Part shown: piece by piece, positions 9,967 to 21,299 of the stretch | Numbering within the stretch: the stretch's first letter is position 1 | Layout of the letters: every line of letters begins with the position of its first letter | Assembly (NCBI RefSeq): GCF_024139115.2 | Contig: NC_085139.1 | Span: 144,014,652 to 144,078,651, forward strand | Origin: Armigeres subalbatus | Taxonomy: Eukaryota > Arthropoda > Insecta > Diptera > Culicidae | DNA: 64,000 nt | Reading direction: 5' to 3' | The notes under the pieces: model-generated | What the model was told of the DNA's origin: nothing | Seen by the model: only the letters and a program-made list of their open reading frames with translations | Database searches by the model: none | Position numbers and translations under genes: made by a program

Positions 9967-10221
9967 AGTTATGCGACCCTCGGTCGAGCAAACAATAGCA
10001 GCGGTTCGGTGCAGTCGACGCTGAGTCCCCTCAGTCATCAGCCTTCGTCCACGTGTGCAACGCTGCCACTGCCATCGATTGTGGGTGGCGTCGGCGTCGG
10101 AGTGAGCAACCTCCTCAGCAGCCCGGCGTCCCAATCGCTCGTCACGTCCACGCTCAATGAGTACCGGTTTCGACCGGAAGTGGTTACGACATCCAACCGA
10201 ATACAGGAAAGTTGTATATAA
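9967..10221 (+). CDS. Putative 3'-terminal coding exon of a host gene
   Basis: A pyrimidine-rich tract (about 9939-9962) followed by CCCAG marks a strong splice acceptor at 9965-9966. In the phase used here the exon encodes 84 residues, beginning SYATLGRANNSSGSVQS, rich in Ser, Pro, Gly and Thr and with no hydrophobic membrane segment. It ends …EYRFRPEVVTTSNRIQESCI before TAA at 10219-10221. Its GC content is far higher than the flanking DNA, as expected for mosquito exons. The last residues Ser-Cys-Ile fit the class I PDZ-ligand pattern (S/T-x-hydrophobic), so this could be the cytoplasmic tail of an adhesion or channel protein; that is inference. I do not recognise the gene. A cryptic donor inside the exon cannot be excluded. 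Confidence 0.6.
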   Translation, partial: SYATLGRANNSSGSVQSTLSPLSHQPSSTCATLPLPSIVGGVGVGVSNLLSSPASQSLVTSTLNEYRFRPEVVTTSNRIQESCI

Positions 10222-12339
10222 TATTTTGTAAGGTGTATATTCGTACTTTGCTAGATGTTTGCGGTACTTGTGGGTGCGTCCTTCTTCTCTATATGGGTTT
10301 GCATATTCAGTTTTATATGCGCGGTGGGACTGTCAGTTGAAATTTTACGTTTGACTTAACTAGTAGATATTGAACGAATGTGTGAGAGATGTGGAGGAGC
10401 TAAAATAGGCAAGTAATACTCGAATTTTATTTTAAGTAGATCCTCCTAATGAATTCAAGCTAATGAATTATTGTGTACAAATAGGTTTTAGAAACATGAC
10501 TTGTCGTATATCAAACAATTGAGCAAGGGTGCAAGTGAAACTTATGAAGTTTTATCGAGAATTTTTAATAGCAAATTTTTCCTGACGAGTGGTGACCTAT
10601 CTTTGTAAACTATTAGAAACTAGAACAGTATTAGAGGAAAAGATTGATTTTAACGTTCTAATTATCTGACTGTTTTCCTGGAATAGCAAACTTCTCTAAA
10701 TACCTGCGTCGGAAAAGAAAAAAATAGATTTAAACAAAGCAAGAAATGAAAACATGGTTTGAGAAATTGCGTTACTGACTGGACAATAACCGCACACTGC
10801 TTGGAAGGAAAATTAAAAAGTGAACTCGAGATGGATTCAATCATGAACACACGTGTAATGATGCAATGAGCATGTTCGACTGGATCATATCATTTTCTGT
10901 CATGAATTCTCAATATCCTAGAAAGGCTCCTTGAGCTAGAAAGATAACAAAAAAGATGGAAAAACAACCACCAAAAACTATTTTAAGCCGGCAAAGCGAG
11001 GTGAAATATCAAGCAATTCCGATAGGCACCCTGAATCTCTTAATAGATAGTGTTGGTTTTACAGCAACGACTGCGTCAACAAAGTAATATGTGCTATCGA
11101 CTATTTAGTCAACAGAAAATGCTAGGATAATTTTGTAAAACAGTAGCAAACACGAAGCAAAACGAATATATTAATAAAGTGAATGTAACGAATGATGATG
11201 TCAAGAAAACTGTGAACTCCATATATGATGAGAAAAAAAAGTCAAGGACAGATGTCGAAAGTCTAAATAAACAAATTTTACCAAATTTCTATCACTTTCA
11301 ATTAGAAAAGAAATGAAAGAAAATACTTCAATCAGTTGCAAAATTGGCATTACTGATGTGTCCGTTATAACACTTGAGACATTAAAATTGTTTTTCTAGT
11401 TTTGATAACAGTTGGTTTTTGATAGTTGTAGCTTAGTGCAAAAGGTTTTTTTTATTCTTAAGAAGTGTGCGTTACGTAGACGAGGAAGATTTTGAATGTT
11501 AATGCGCTAATTTAACGGAATGGAATAGCATGCATTAATGAGTCTTTCAGATTCTTCTATGATAGATTGATTGATTGAAAGTTTTTAATTATCGAAGAAA
11601 TATTTTTGAAGCAGAAAATATTAAACGTGAACAATATTATTTTGGACCTACAAAGATTCGGCCAGTCAACCGGGGAGGAGCTGTGTTCATTGCTTTTCGA
11701 AAGAGTACCAACTGTCACTTGCTGTCTAGTTCCTAGCTGAAAGTCATAGAGACCACAGAAGTTACCACTTCTGTCGGCGTCATACGCTCATCACGGTTTA
11801 AAACCCAACGTAAGCCAACGATATGATTCATCGAACGTTCGTCAGGTAAGCAACACCTCAACCATTGACAGACTCACAACAAATTGAGTTGTCTTCGAAA
11901 TGTCATTCGAAGGAAGCCCTAGCGTACTAGGCTGCCGTTGCTTACGACACGCTGCAACTGCAAGACAAAAATCATCTTAAGTCTAAATAGTGAACCTCGG
12001 AAACGGTGATTTATGACGTAGGACTACGTCTGTGTTTTCTATATTGGGGTACACTTTACGATTGCGAAAATTGGGGACCGTCACGAAAATATGATAGACT
12101 TTAAACTTTAATATCTCAGCCGTTTCACGATGGATTTTCAATTTTTTTGGACAATTCGATCAAAAATGAGTCAACGCTTCTGTGTATTTATATGAAAATA
12201 CTATTTTGTACTATTTATTATCGATAATTGATGAAAAGTTTAGAAATAGGTAAACTAAATCACGTACATGCATCACTAGCACAGACATCAAAAATCAATC
12301 ACTTGCGGGTTTGGATCTAATCCTCAGTTTGAACAAGAT
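10222..12339. other. AT-rich flank after the exon, possible 3' UTR and intergenic DNA
   Basis: No gene or known repeat is visible. AATAAA hexamers occur near 11171 (ATTAATAAAGTG) and near 11266 (CTAAATAAAC) and could serve as polyadenylation signals for the exon at 9967-10221. The stretch 11640-12060 is less AT-rich but shows no open frame or motif I can assign. Confidence 0.35.
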
Positions 12340-13165
12340 TTTACGCAGAGCGGACGCATCAAAGCGATCGCAGCGGAGCGGACACATCATCACGAAGGCG
12401 CTAATAACATTTTCAAAGAAAATCCATCGCATTGGTTGTGGTGCTCGATGTGTTGCTGCAGATCATTCAACCCCAACGAACCAGCATTTCATATGAAGAA
12501 AGGGTTGACCATAAAAATAGCACTGTGGCGATCCCGCACCGCCAGTGCCGATGCTGAAAAATTTATTACAAATTGTGATGTCAGTTGGTTGGAAAAAAGC
12601 ATTGGGAAAAGAAATTGGTTCTTCTCAGGACCAACATTTTATGAAAAGAAAGAGTTAATTGCAAAAATGGACTGTTTCGGTGGCATCGGTTTTGGCGTGG
12701 TAGCTTGGTTGCAGTTAGTGATTCCATCCATTAAAATCTACTGCATCATCTCCATCCGATTTTGCTATTTACGATTGAGTTTTGCACTTTGAAGAAAGTT
12801 TATTTCGGATAGTCGGATCAACCTTCTTTTGTATAAAATGGTGGCTTTTGTATAAAATCAATGAAGGCGCCACCTCAGTGGACACTTTCTACAGCAATTA
12901 CCCATCGGTGAGCGTCGCTCGGACAAACAGATGCCAAGATATAATGTTTGGTAATATGAAGAAACTTCGTCTCGAGTCAAATTTCTACTGTTATTCCTCG
13001 CAACAATACGCATTTTGAATAAACAACATCTCATAACAAAATTCAGAATATTGCGAGAAAGTTTCATAGGAATATTAGAATTTGACATTTTTGGAATGGT
13101 CCGTTGTCTGCGGAATCTCGATCGAAATGGCTCGCGCACGCTGAAAAGCAGTTTTCTTATATCTA
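12340..13165. mobile_element. TIR element (copy 1 of 3), left end degraded
   Basis: The body shares long near-identical stretches with 16371-17178 and 18100-18545, for example 'ttggttcttctcaggacca', 'aaaatggactgtttcgg' and 'gttttgcactttgaagaaag'. The right end, about 13112-13165, holds the terminal inverted repeat (TCTCGATCGAAATGGCTCGC … GCAGTTTTCTT). The left end is truncated or replaced around 12340-12400. No intact transposase is encoded; open frames here are short and differ between copies. Superfamily unknown. Confidence 0.65.
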
Positions 13166-13279
13166 ACGAAGTAATTCCATTAGCCCCACCCCTTCAGTAA
13201 TCGTTATGAGTGCACATTATATTCACACCCATATCAGATCACAAAGGGGCGGGGCTAACGGGCTTAATTTATTAAATAC
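13166..13279. repeat. ~110-bp palindromic unit
   Basis: The unit begins TAATTCCATTAGCCCCACCC and ends with the near reverse complement GGGGCGGGGCTAACGGGCTT, so it folds back on itself. An equivalent copy follows the TIR element at 17183-17288, and the same right end precedes the third copy at 18081-18099. It therefore travels with, or flanks, the TIR element. Confidence 0.6.
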
Positions 13280-13983
13280 TAGCTGTATGTACCCGGCCTT
13301 GCTCGGAGTTGCCAGTTTGATTCGCAATTTTTTCACAATCGAAAAATGAATAAACCAATTGGTTAAAAGGTTTATTCTGTTTTCTCATTGGTACTTCATC
13401 ATTTGATTATAAAAGAAGACAGATTTCATTTGAAAACATTGACTGATTTTGAAGAAGGGATCAAACTCAGAATCGCATTATTCCGAGAAAACGTCTATTT
13501 CTAAAGAAGGAAAATCATCCACCGATGCCTTATTCCGGGAAAACGTCTATTCTGAAAGAAAGGATCAAATTCATCATCCAGAAGGATACACATTAATCAT
13601 TGCTTTTCACTGGGCAAACCATGATTTCGATGAAGTGTTGAGTTGATCGATAACTAAACAACTCCCCCACAACCTCCTCTTTTCCATCCTTAACCCGCTA
13701 TCGTCGTCTCCTTAATATGAATAATGTGCGTTCCAAATTTGACTGAAATCGGCTAAGGGGAGATCAGAAGTTACATTAAGGTGATTTAGAGCTGAACAAT
13801 GCCAGTCCCTCCACAACCTTCCCGTTTTCTAAATACTATTCCTATCATCTTCGCCTTCTTAAGAAAAAGAATGTTTGTTCCAAATTTGGTTGAAATCGGG
13901 CAAGGGGTACAGAAGTTATGCTGGAACATTGGATCATTGCATACCTTGCTTTTATTAATTAATCTTTAGTCATAATCATATAA

Positions 13984-15226
13984 GGGTCTGTCCACAAACC
14001 ACGTAGACCGAAATTTAACATTTTCAAACCCCCCTCCCCCCATGTAGACTTTCGTAGACTTTTCCGAAGCCCCTCCCCCACCCCCTTGAAGTCTACGTAT
14101 ACTTTTCAAATTTTACAAAACGTCAAATGTGATTGGACAATCAAAATCGAAATCAAATTTAATCCTCTGTCCAATTCGACTCCTCCTAGTAGTGTGCACA
14201 CTTTTGCGTCGACGCGCCATTGCTTAAAAACTGTCGCGCATCTGACCTATAATTCTCCACGCCGGTTCAAATTTGTAGAAAACCGAATAATTTTCAGAAT
14301 TTCGAAAAATTTCAAGTTGAAAACCCGAGAATGTCAGGTCTACATTCCAATAAGTTTTTCGTGGAAATTTTCGTAGAAGATCCCGATTGACAATCTTTAA
14401 AGCTTCCCGATAATATTTCAAAGAACTCTCAATGAAAATTCCGATGCTTTTCTTGAAAATTTCATGCAATATCCCATGGAATAACCATCCGTTGAAATCC
14501 CAAGAATTTCCTTCTAAATTCCAAAACTATTCCCGTTAATATTCTGAATAAGTTTGCGTGAAAATTTAGAATTATTTCCCGAGGTAATTTTATGTTTTAA
14601 TGGACATTCCGAAATATTTCCCGTGGAATTTTGAGGAAAATAAAAAATTTTTTTAGACATTCCAAAGACTTTTCCGAATGATTTGCGGTGGAAATTATAG
14701 AGAATTTTTAATTGTAGTTTTGGTGAAATTCTCGTAAAAATTTCGAATAATTTTATGAAAATACAAAGGATTTCTCACAAAAAATTCAAATATTTTTTTT
14801 AAGGCAACTCCAAGGAGTTTTTGGTGGAAGATTCGAAAAATTTCTCGTGGAAATTTTTAATAGTTTCTTTAGAAATTCCGAAGATTTTCCATCGATTATT
14901 CCAAAGAACTCGCATTAGTACTTCCGAATAAATTGCCGTGAAGTATACGAAGATTTCCCATGGACATTTCGAAGAATTTCGCTTATCTATTAATCCAAAG
15001 AATTATTTCGATAAAGTCTTGCAATACAAATCTGCGAAAATCCTTTAAAAAAATCAAACAGTAGTGAACTTTGCACAATACTGGTGTATGAATGGTTTTC
15101 CAAAAAAAATCAAAAAGTCTACGTAGACTTTTGGTATACCCCCCGTCCCCCTTTCGTAGACAAACGTAGACTTTTTCGAAACCCCTCCCTCCCCCTCAAG
15201 AGTCTATGTGGTTTATGGATAGCCCC
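13984..15226. mobile_element. PIF/Harbinger-like non-autonomous element
   Basis: The left terminus reads GGGTCTGTCCACAAACCAC and the right terminus, reverse-complemented, reads GGGGCTATCCATAAACCAC. The inverted similarity continues inward over about 100 bp through C-rich and 'agtctacgtagac' segments. TAA flanks both sides (13981-13983 and 15227-15229), the 3-bp target duplication expected for PIF/Harbinger transposons. The interior (14200-15060) is a degenerate series of short 'ttccgaagaatttc'-like motifs with no transposase. It inserted into the ~147-bp tandem array. Confidence 0.75.
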
Positions 15227-15259
15227 TAATTTTTATACCTTTTAAAATTTGGAATAGAG

Positions 15260-15545
15260 GTTACTCGATTATTGATCACTATGCTAATCATTCAATTTGA
15301 TCATTCATAATCATTAATCATTATTCATATCGATCGTTAATCATTAATCATACACATCGTGTGTCAACATTTGATCACGATCGGTAATCGTTAATCATAC
15401 TCCAACTGTTTTTTCGGTCATCATTCACAATCGTTAATCATTGTCAAAAATGAATTTATTAGTTAATAATTGTCAGTCATCTTTGTCAAAAATGAATAAA
15501 TCATTAGTCATAATCTTTAATCATAGAGCTGAATGATTTAATCAT
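15260..15545. repeat. TAATCAT-rich degenerate repeat
   Basis: Short motifs of the type 'aatcattaatcat', 'gatcattcataatc' and 'cgttaatcattaatc' recur across about 285 bp, with some self-complementary GATC/TGATCA cores. The array interrupts the ~147-bp family. No coding capacity. Confidence 0.7.
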
Positions 15546-16370
15546 TTAATTTGGTTGGAACTGGTCCTGAGGGTTAGGAGTTACACTGAATTGCTCGTTT
15601 TCTAAAGACAACCCCTTCCCCCTTACCCTCCCTATTTTCTCAATGACCATTCACCCCCTTTGTTATCTTCTCCTTGGGATAGAGAATGTGTGTAACAAAT
15701 TTGGTTAAAATCGGAACAGGGGTTCAGAAGTTAAACTAAATTGCCCGTTTTGGAACAATATCCCTCCTCCAGACCCCCCTTTGTCCAAATTATTCTCCCA
15801 TACAATCGGCTCCTCATAGTGAACATGTGTACAAAATTTGATTGAAATCGGTCCTAGGGGTTGGGAGTTACACTGAGTTGCTCGTTTTTCAAAGTTAACG
15901 ACTCCCCCTATATCCTCCCCTTTTTTCCCAATGACCATCCCACCCTCTTTGTTATCTTTTTCTTATGATATAGAATGTGTGTACCAAATTTGGCTGAAAT
16001 CGGTATAGGGGTTCATAATTTACTTTGAATTGCCCGTTTTCTGAACAAAACCCCCTCCCTCCAGACCCCTCCCCCTTTCCCAAATCCCCTCTCATATGAT
16101 CGCCTCCTCGTAGTGAATATGTGTACAAAATTTTGTTGAAATCGGTCCTGAGAGTTGAAAGTTACACAGAATTGTTCGTTTTCTGAACAAAACCCCTCCC
16201 ACTACCCCTCCCCCTTTTCCAAATGACCATCTCACCCCTTTGTTAACTTCCCCTGAGGATATAGAATGCGTGTACCAAATTTGGTTGAAATCGGCCAAGT
16301 GTTTCAGAAGTAGTTAGCGAACATACATACATAGATTGGTTTTTATATATATAGATAGAAGAAGAAGAAG

Positions 16371-17178
16371 ACAAGAAAGCTGCTGTTCGGCGCACGCGAG
16401 CCATTTTGGTCGGGATTCCACAGAGAGCGGTTCGACATCCGATGCAGCGGAGCGGACACAGCAGCACGAAGTGGGTGGCAGTGTGGCAATGCTGAAAATT
16501 TGTTTCAACCGTTAGAGGCTTAGCGAAAAATTATCAAGTGGCGGTCGGACAGTTGCAACGCAAGGTGTCGACAAGCGATTGGATGCAGTTAGTTATTGGA
16601 ATGGGAATTGGGAAAAGAAAATTGGTTCTTCTTAGGACCAACATTTTATGAAAAGAAAGAGTAAATTGCGAAAATGGATTGTTTCGATGGCATTAGGTTT
16701 GGCGTGGTAGCTTGGTTGCTGTTAGTGATTCCATCCATTAAAATTCACTACATCATCTCCCTCCAATGCGCTATCAAAATCGCTATTTACGATTGAATTT
16801 TGCACTTTGAAGAAAGTTTATTTCGGATAGTCGAATCAACCTCCTTTTGTATAAAATGGTTGCCTTTGTATAAAATCAATGAAGACGCACCTCAGTGGAA
16901 ACTATCTACAGCAACCACCCATCGGTGAACGTCGTTCGGACAGACAGATGCCGAAAGATAATGTTTTGTAATATGAAGAAACTTCGTTTTGAGTCAAATT
17001 TCTGTTGTCATTCCTCGCAACAATACGCATCTTAGATAAACAACATCTCATAACCAAATTCAGAATCTTGCGAGAATATTTCATAGGGTTCTTAGAATTT
17101 GTCATTCTCCGAACGGTCCGTTGTCCGCTGCCGAATCCCGATCAGAATGGCTCGCGCGCGTCGGAAAGCAGCTTTCTT
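16371..17178. mobile_element. TIR element (copy 2 of 3), complete ends
   Basis: The left end (AAGAAAGCTGCTGTTCGGCG, then CGAGCCATTTTGGTCGGGAT) is the inverted counterpart of the right end (ATCCCGATCAGAATGGCTCG … GCAGCTTTCTT), giving imperfect TIRs of about 45 bp on an ~0.8-kb element. There is no clear target-site duplication and no intact transposase frame. A palindromic ~110-bp unit follows at 17183-17288. Confidence 0.7.
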
Positions 17179-17182
17179 ATAT

Positions 17183-17288
17183 CTAATGAAGAAATTCCGT
17201 TAGCCCCGCCCCTTTAATAATCGTTATGAATACACATTATATTTTCAACCATAGAGATCACAAAGGGGCGGGGCTAACGGGCTTAATT
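17183..17288. repeat. ~110-bp palindromic unit
   Basis: A second copy of the unit at 13166-13279, with inverted ends built on TTAGCCCCGCCCC and GGGGCGGGGCTAA. Its last ten bases (gggcttaatt, 17279-17288) are repeated at 18081-18090 on the far side of the next insertion. Confidence 0.6.
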
Positions 17289-18080
17289 AATTTCCCGTAA
17301 CACGGTAGATCACTTTGACGTGGTGTGTTTCGGTGTAAGATCTACCAAACAGGGCCCTAGCCTAATCCATTTTTCTAGCTAGGGCAATAAGTTGTGTTAA
17401 TTAAGGATTCATCGTATTTAGTCCTCGCTACCAACAGCAGTCTCAGAAATAAAACATAATTAATGTTACCTTGCAGACAGTTGAAAGATTCGAATTCCTC
17501 TTGTTTGAGGCTAGACTGTATGCAGCGGAAACAACTTTTCAAGCAATTAGTTAAAAAACCTCGGTACCCGGTCCTAGGCTGAACTGACGGAAAAATCGAG
17601 TTAGGGGTTTAAATACGTACTAACTCTTCTTGAACTGGTGAACAATGGTAATGAGAGGAACACACGGAAGTTCTTATTACTGAACAAATTCTCTTGCTTG
17701 AAATGGTCTTGTAGACAGAGCTAAATCCCGGGTTTTCATTGTTTCACTGATGATACTCTAGAAGCAAGACAAGGATGTGGCTAGGGCTCCGATGCATAAC
17801 CAAAAACAGTATTACTGTTCTGTTTTCTCAAGAAAGGATTGATTTCCTATTGATAAGGGGCGCGCATTTAATGGGATTGCTCTCTATGAAGGGTCTAAAT
17901 AGCGGGACCTTGTCATGGTGGTCTTGAGAAAACAAAACAACAATTGTATCGAAACCGATACTGCATTGGTTCTCAATAGCAATGGAGTAATTCGACATGC
18001 ACTTAAACACTAAGGATACGGGTAACGCTACAATAGATCTAATAATTGGTCGCAGTGGCACACCCGAACAGGAAAAAAAT
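17289..18080 (+). mobile_element. Retroposed 0.8-kb segment with 10-bp flanking repeat
   Basis: The segment is bounded by direct repeats gggcttaatt at 17279-17288 and 18081-18090 and ends in an A7 run (ggaaaaaaat), which suggests insertion by target-primed reverse transcription on the plus strand. It encodes no protein. Read on the minus strand it begins TGTTCGGGTGTGCC, the style of an LTR start, so it may be a reverse-transcribed or solo LTR, but a matching CA-type end is not obvious. An 11-bp inverted pair (gttttctcaag / cttgagaaaac) lies near 17821 and 17925. Confidence 0.5.
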
Positions 18081-18545
18081 GGGCTTAATTTATTGAATAC
18101 AAGAAGGCTGCTTTCCGGCGCGCGCGAGCCATTTTGATCGGGATTCCGCGGAAAGAGCGGAATGAGCGGTTCGACAAAATTTGATGCAGCGGAGCGGACA
18201 CAGCAGTATGAAGGCGTGGATAGCAGTGGCAATGTTGAAAATAAATTCCAAATGGTGGAGGCTTAGCCAAAAATCATCAAGTGGCGGTCGGACAATTTCA
18301 ACGCAAGGTGCTGACAAGCGTTTGGATGCAGTTAGTTATTGGAAAGACGCATTGGGAAAAGAAAATTGGTTCTTCTCAGGACCAGCATTTTATAGAAAGA
18401 AAAAGTTAATTGCGAAAATGGATTGTTTCGGCGGCATCGGGTTTAACGTGATAGCTTGGTTGCTAGTTAGTTATTGATTGCATCACCTCCCTCCGCCACG
18501 CTATCAAATTTGCTTGTTACGATTGAGTTTTGCACTTTGAAGAAA
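18081..18545. mobile_element. TIR element (copy 3 of 3), right part lost
   Basis: After the right end of a palindromic unit (18081-18099), the TIR element starts AAGAAGGCTGCTTTCCGGCG and continues with the conserved body through 'gttttgcactttgaagaaag' near 18540. The remaining ~300 bp and the right TIR are absent, so this copy is 3'-truncated. Confidence 0.6.
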
Positions 18546-18675
18546 GTTCATATCCTTCATAGCTTTTGTCAACAAAGATTCAAACGACGATTTGACGAAT
18601 CTGATAGCTTTCCATCGCAAACCAACACCATCAACAGGTAGCGGAAACCTTCACCTACCTTTTGGTGGTTTTTAA

Positions 18676-19093
18676 CAGAGTCTATTATATATAGAGTTAC
18701 GCAAAGAGTGAAGCCAAATCTACCTATTGAACTGTCAAACCGTCTACCTATCGAGCAAAGTAAACAAATGCTTGTTGGTAAGGCGGAAGTATTGTTATCG
18801 CCTAATGATTATTATGGCGAATTAAAACGCATGAATTGAAATGTATTAGATTTGTTCTAGAAACAGCTTCAAAAACTTCAAAACACCCCCCAATAAAGTA
18901 GCAACAAGAAACTCACGTGTTTGCACTCTGTGGGTGACTTGGTTATCGATTTAAAAAGCTTTAGCAGTGAACACTCCCGTGAAGTCACTTTAAGGGTTGA
19001 ACAAAAATGAAAGTTGCAAACAGAATAACAAGAAGATCATTCAGAATAAGTGTAAGAAGATCCTTTTTGCGCAACTCTATATAATACACTCTG
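18676..19093. mobile_element. hAT-like MITE with 8-bp target duplication
   Basis: The left end is CAGAGTCTATTATATATAG followed by AGTTACGC; the right end reverse-complemented is CAGAGTGTATTATATAG followed by AGTTGCGC. The element is 418 bp and is flanked by identical 8-bp direct repeats gtttttaa at 18668-18675 and 19094-19101. A CAG-type terminus plus 8-bp duplication fits the hAT superfamily. No transposase is encoded. Confidence 0.8.
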
Positions 19094-19101
19094 GTTTTTA
19101 A

Positions 19102-21299
19102 TATAATTTATTGAGCCTGGAAGTGTCGGTGGGCTTGCTGCGCACAGAGATGTCCTACACAGTTGGCTAAAAATCTGTTCTTTTATTTCTAACAATTTTT
19201 AACAATTAAATTACATCCAGTGAGTGCAACTAACAGATGGATATTTGAGTTTTCTAAATGTCACTTCGATAGGGTTATGCGCTAATTCGTCCATGGCGCT
19301 AGTATCCGTCATATCAAATTTTAAATTACTAAATACTCACGAATCATGAACTAGCATAATGAACAAATCATCTGGCGAGATAGAAGAAGAGCTTAAAATA
19401 TTCATCTTCATGAAGCAACTTCGGTCCGAATTTTGACAATCATGGCATGCATATTCAAAATATAGAATGACATAGTCAGACGACTACTCCACGAACTCAT
19501 TCATTCCACTGTCACTGAATGTGTTTACTATGTGCAGAAAAAAACATAATTATCATTGTTTATGTTGATGTTGAAAGCCGCTGAAAGTGCCTCGCGGATG
19601 AAAATCGGATTCAGTCCTGTGTGATAAATCACTTTACTCATTTGAAACGTGTTCAGATTTCAGGTAATTTATCAATTTGTAAAATGTGCATAAATATTCA
19701 ATGACTAATATTCAACTGAATATTGACTGTCCAGAGCCGACTATGAATGTGTCGGAAGTGAACTGACAGATGAAGAAAAATGGACCTCACTAAAAAAAAT
19801 TCGATTATTTTACACTCTGGAAGAAAGTGTACACTACGATCTGCATTCATTTAAATTACATTCCAGTGTTACTTACTTGAAATACAGTCAAATTTAAAAT
19901 TGAGACTGAGACTTTTTGAACAATTTCCTACGTTATCCGTGGGGTGCGACGAAGGAAAATCTTGTTCGTTCACTGCTGTAGAAGACGCGCAACATCGTCA
20001 CCAAAATCAACGTAATTCACTGATTTTCACCGCACTTTTTCACACAAATTTCTCACTGCACACTAAATAAAAGCAATCTTTACTGCTCAAGTGAATAATA
20101 ATTGATAAATAACTGCTGGAAGGCGTTGAAATTGTCTGTTTTTTTCAATCTTTGGAGCGTTTGAAATTTATTTTCTTCTTCGCCCAGTTTATAGTCGATA
20201 AACGCGTTGCCAAACTGGTGGTTTGAACTGAAATAAACTTATGCTATACATCTGATAATACATCATGCAGTCAATAAAAGTAGGGTTTTCAATTATTTTC
20301 CGGTAGCGTAATAAAAGTAAAGTCTTCCAAATATATATTTTCATACACACTCGCCATTCATACTAAAATTTTCCACTTTTCCAAAAGTTTGAAATAGGAA
20401 AAACGTTTCCATAATAGAAATTTGTTGGCAGCACTATCCACGTACATGTTAAGCTTATGACATATTGTGTTAGTTGTTTGACAGACTGTGGCACTTAACT
20501 AAATGGCAGTACAATCAAAACCATTTTTATGCGGTCGAAATGGGATTGTAATTGGAAATTTTTGTTAACTAGAACCGAAAATAAACTTTCAAATTTGATT
20601 TTCGAAATTGACCGACGATAGTTATTCTGCATAAGGTCATAGATAGGTCGTCCAAGAAATGGCTTAAGCCCTCAAGCTATACAGTCAGGAACAAAAAATT
20701 GCAGTCCTGTTTTAGATATGGTACATGCTCCTTGTGGTACAGAGAAAATATATGGTAGACATCGAGGAAGACAGCATATGTTATTGGTCATCCACGAAAT
20801 CCCTGGAGTAAGGTCTCTAGATCTACACGCTTAACTAAAGATCATTTTGCGTAAGTCTAATGTGCTCCTAGGAAAGCGTGACGCTCAGACTGACAACCAG
20901 GAGCTGAGAGCATTTGGTCGGTCAGCTGTCAAAAGCGCAAGTGAGCACCGTTGTTGATTGATTTTGTTGTCGTTTGATTGGAATGACTTTTTATTTCAAT
21001 TGACTATTCCATAGTTAAATTACTACACGTAGAACAAACGTGAACTTTTTTTCAAATAAATTTTCAAATTTGATGTAGACTATTTTTGAAAAGGGCCAAA
21101 CTTTTTTTTACTGTTTTTTTTCAAATGAATATTTTTAAATGAATATAATCGAAAAACGATGCTTCCTACAAAAAGTTTTGTATGGGTGACTATCGCGAAA
21201 TCAGTCAAACATTCTAGTGAAAATATTGGAAACAATCCAAATTTAGCCACACACTGAAAAAAATTAGCTCTTAAAATTAAAAGTCGATTTGCGAAAAAA
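19102..21299. other. AT-rich non-coding stretch
   Basis: No gene is visible. The part 20640-20860 resembles, in reverse complement, the ~130-bp repeat units at 44160-44860 (compare 'ggagtaaggtctctagatct' with the 'ctactcc' and 'gatctta' blocks there). The rest shows no repeat or motif I can assign. Confidence 0.4.

Larger units (their letters stand above)
13280..16352. repeat. ~147-bp tandem-repeat family, interrupted
   Basis: The block opens with TAGCTGTATGTACCCGGCC and closes with 'catacatagattggttttt' and a short TA repeat. Within it a unit recurs at about 147-bp spacing, anchored on 'aaatttggttgaaatcgg' variants near 13736, 13885, 15699, 15835, 15985, 16130 and 16279. Each unit also has a C-rich 'ccccctcc' segment. 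The array is split by a PIF/Harbinger-like element (13984-15226) and a TAATCAT-rich insert (15260-15545). Similar fragments occur at 430-660 (-) and near 48330. Type of element not established. Confidence 0.7.
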
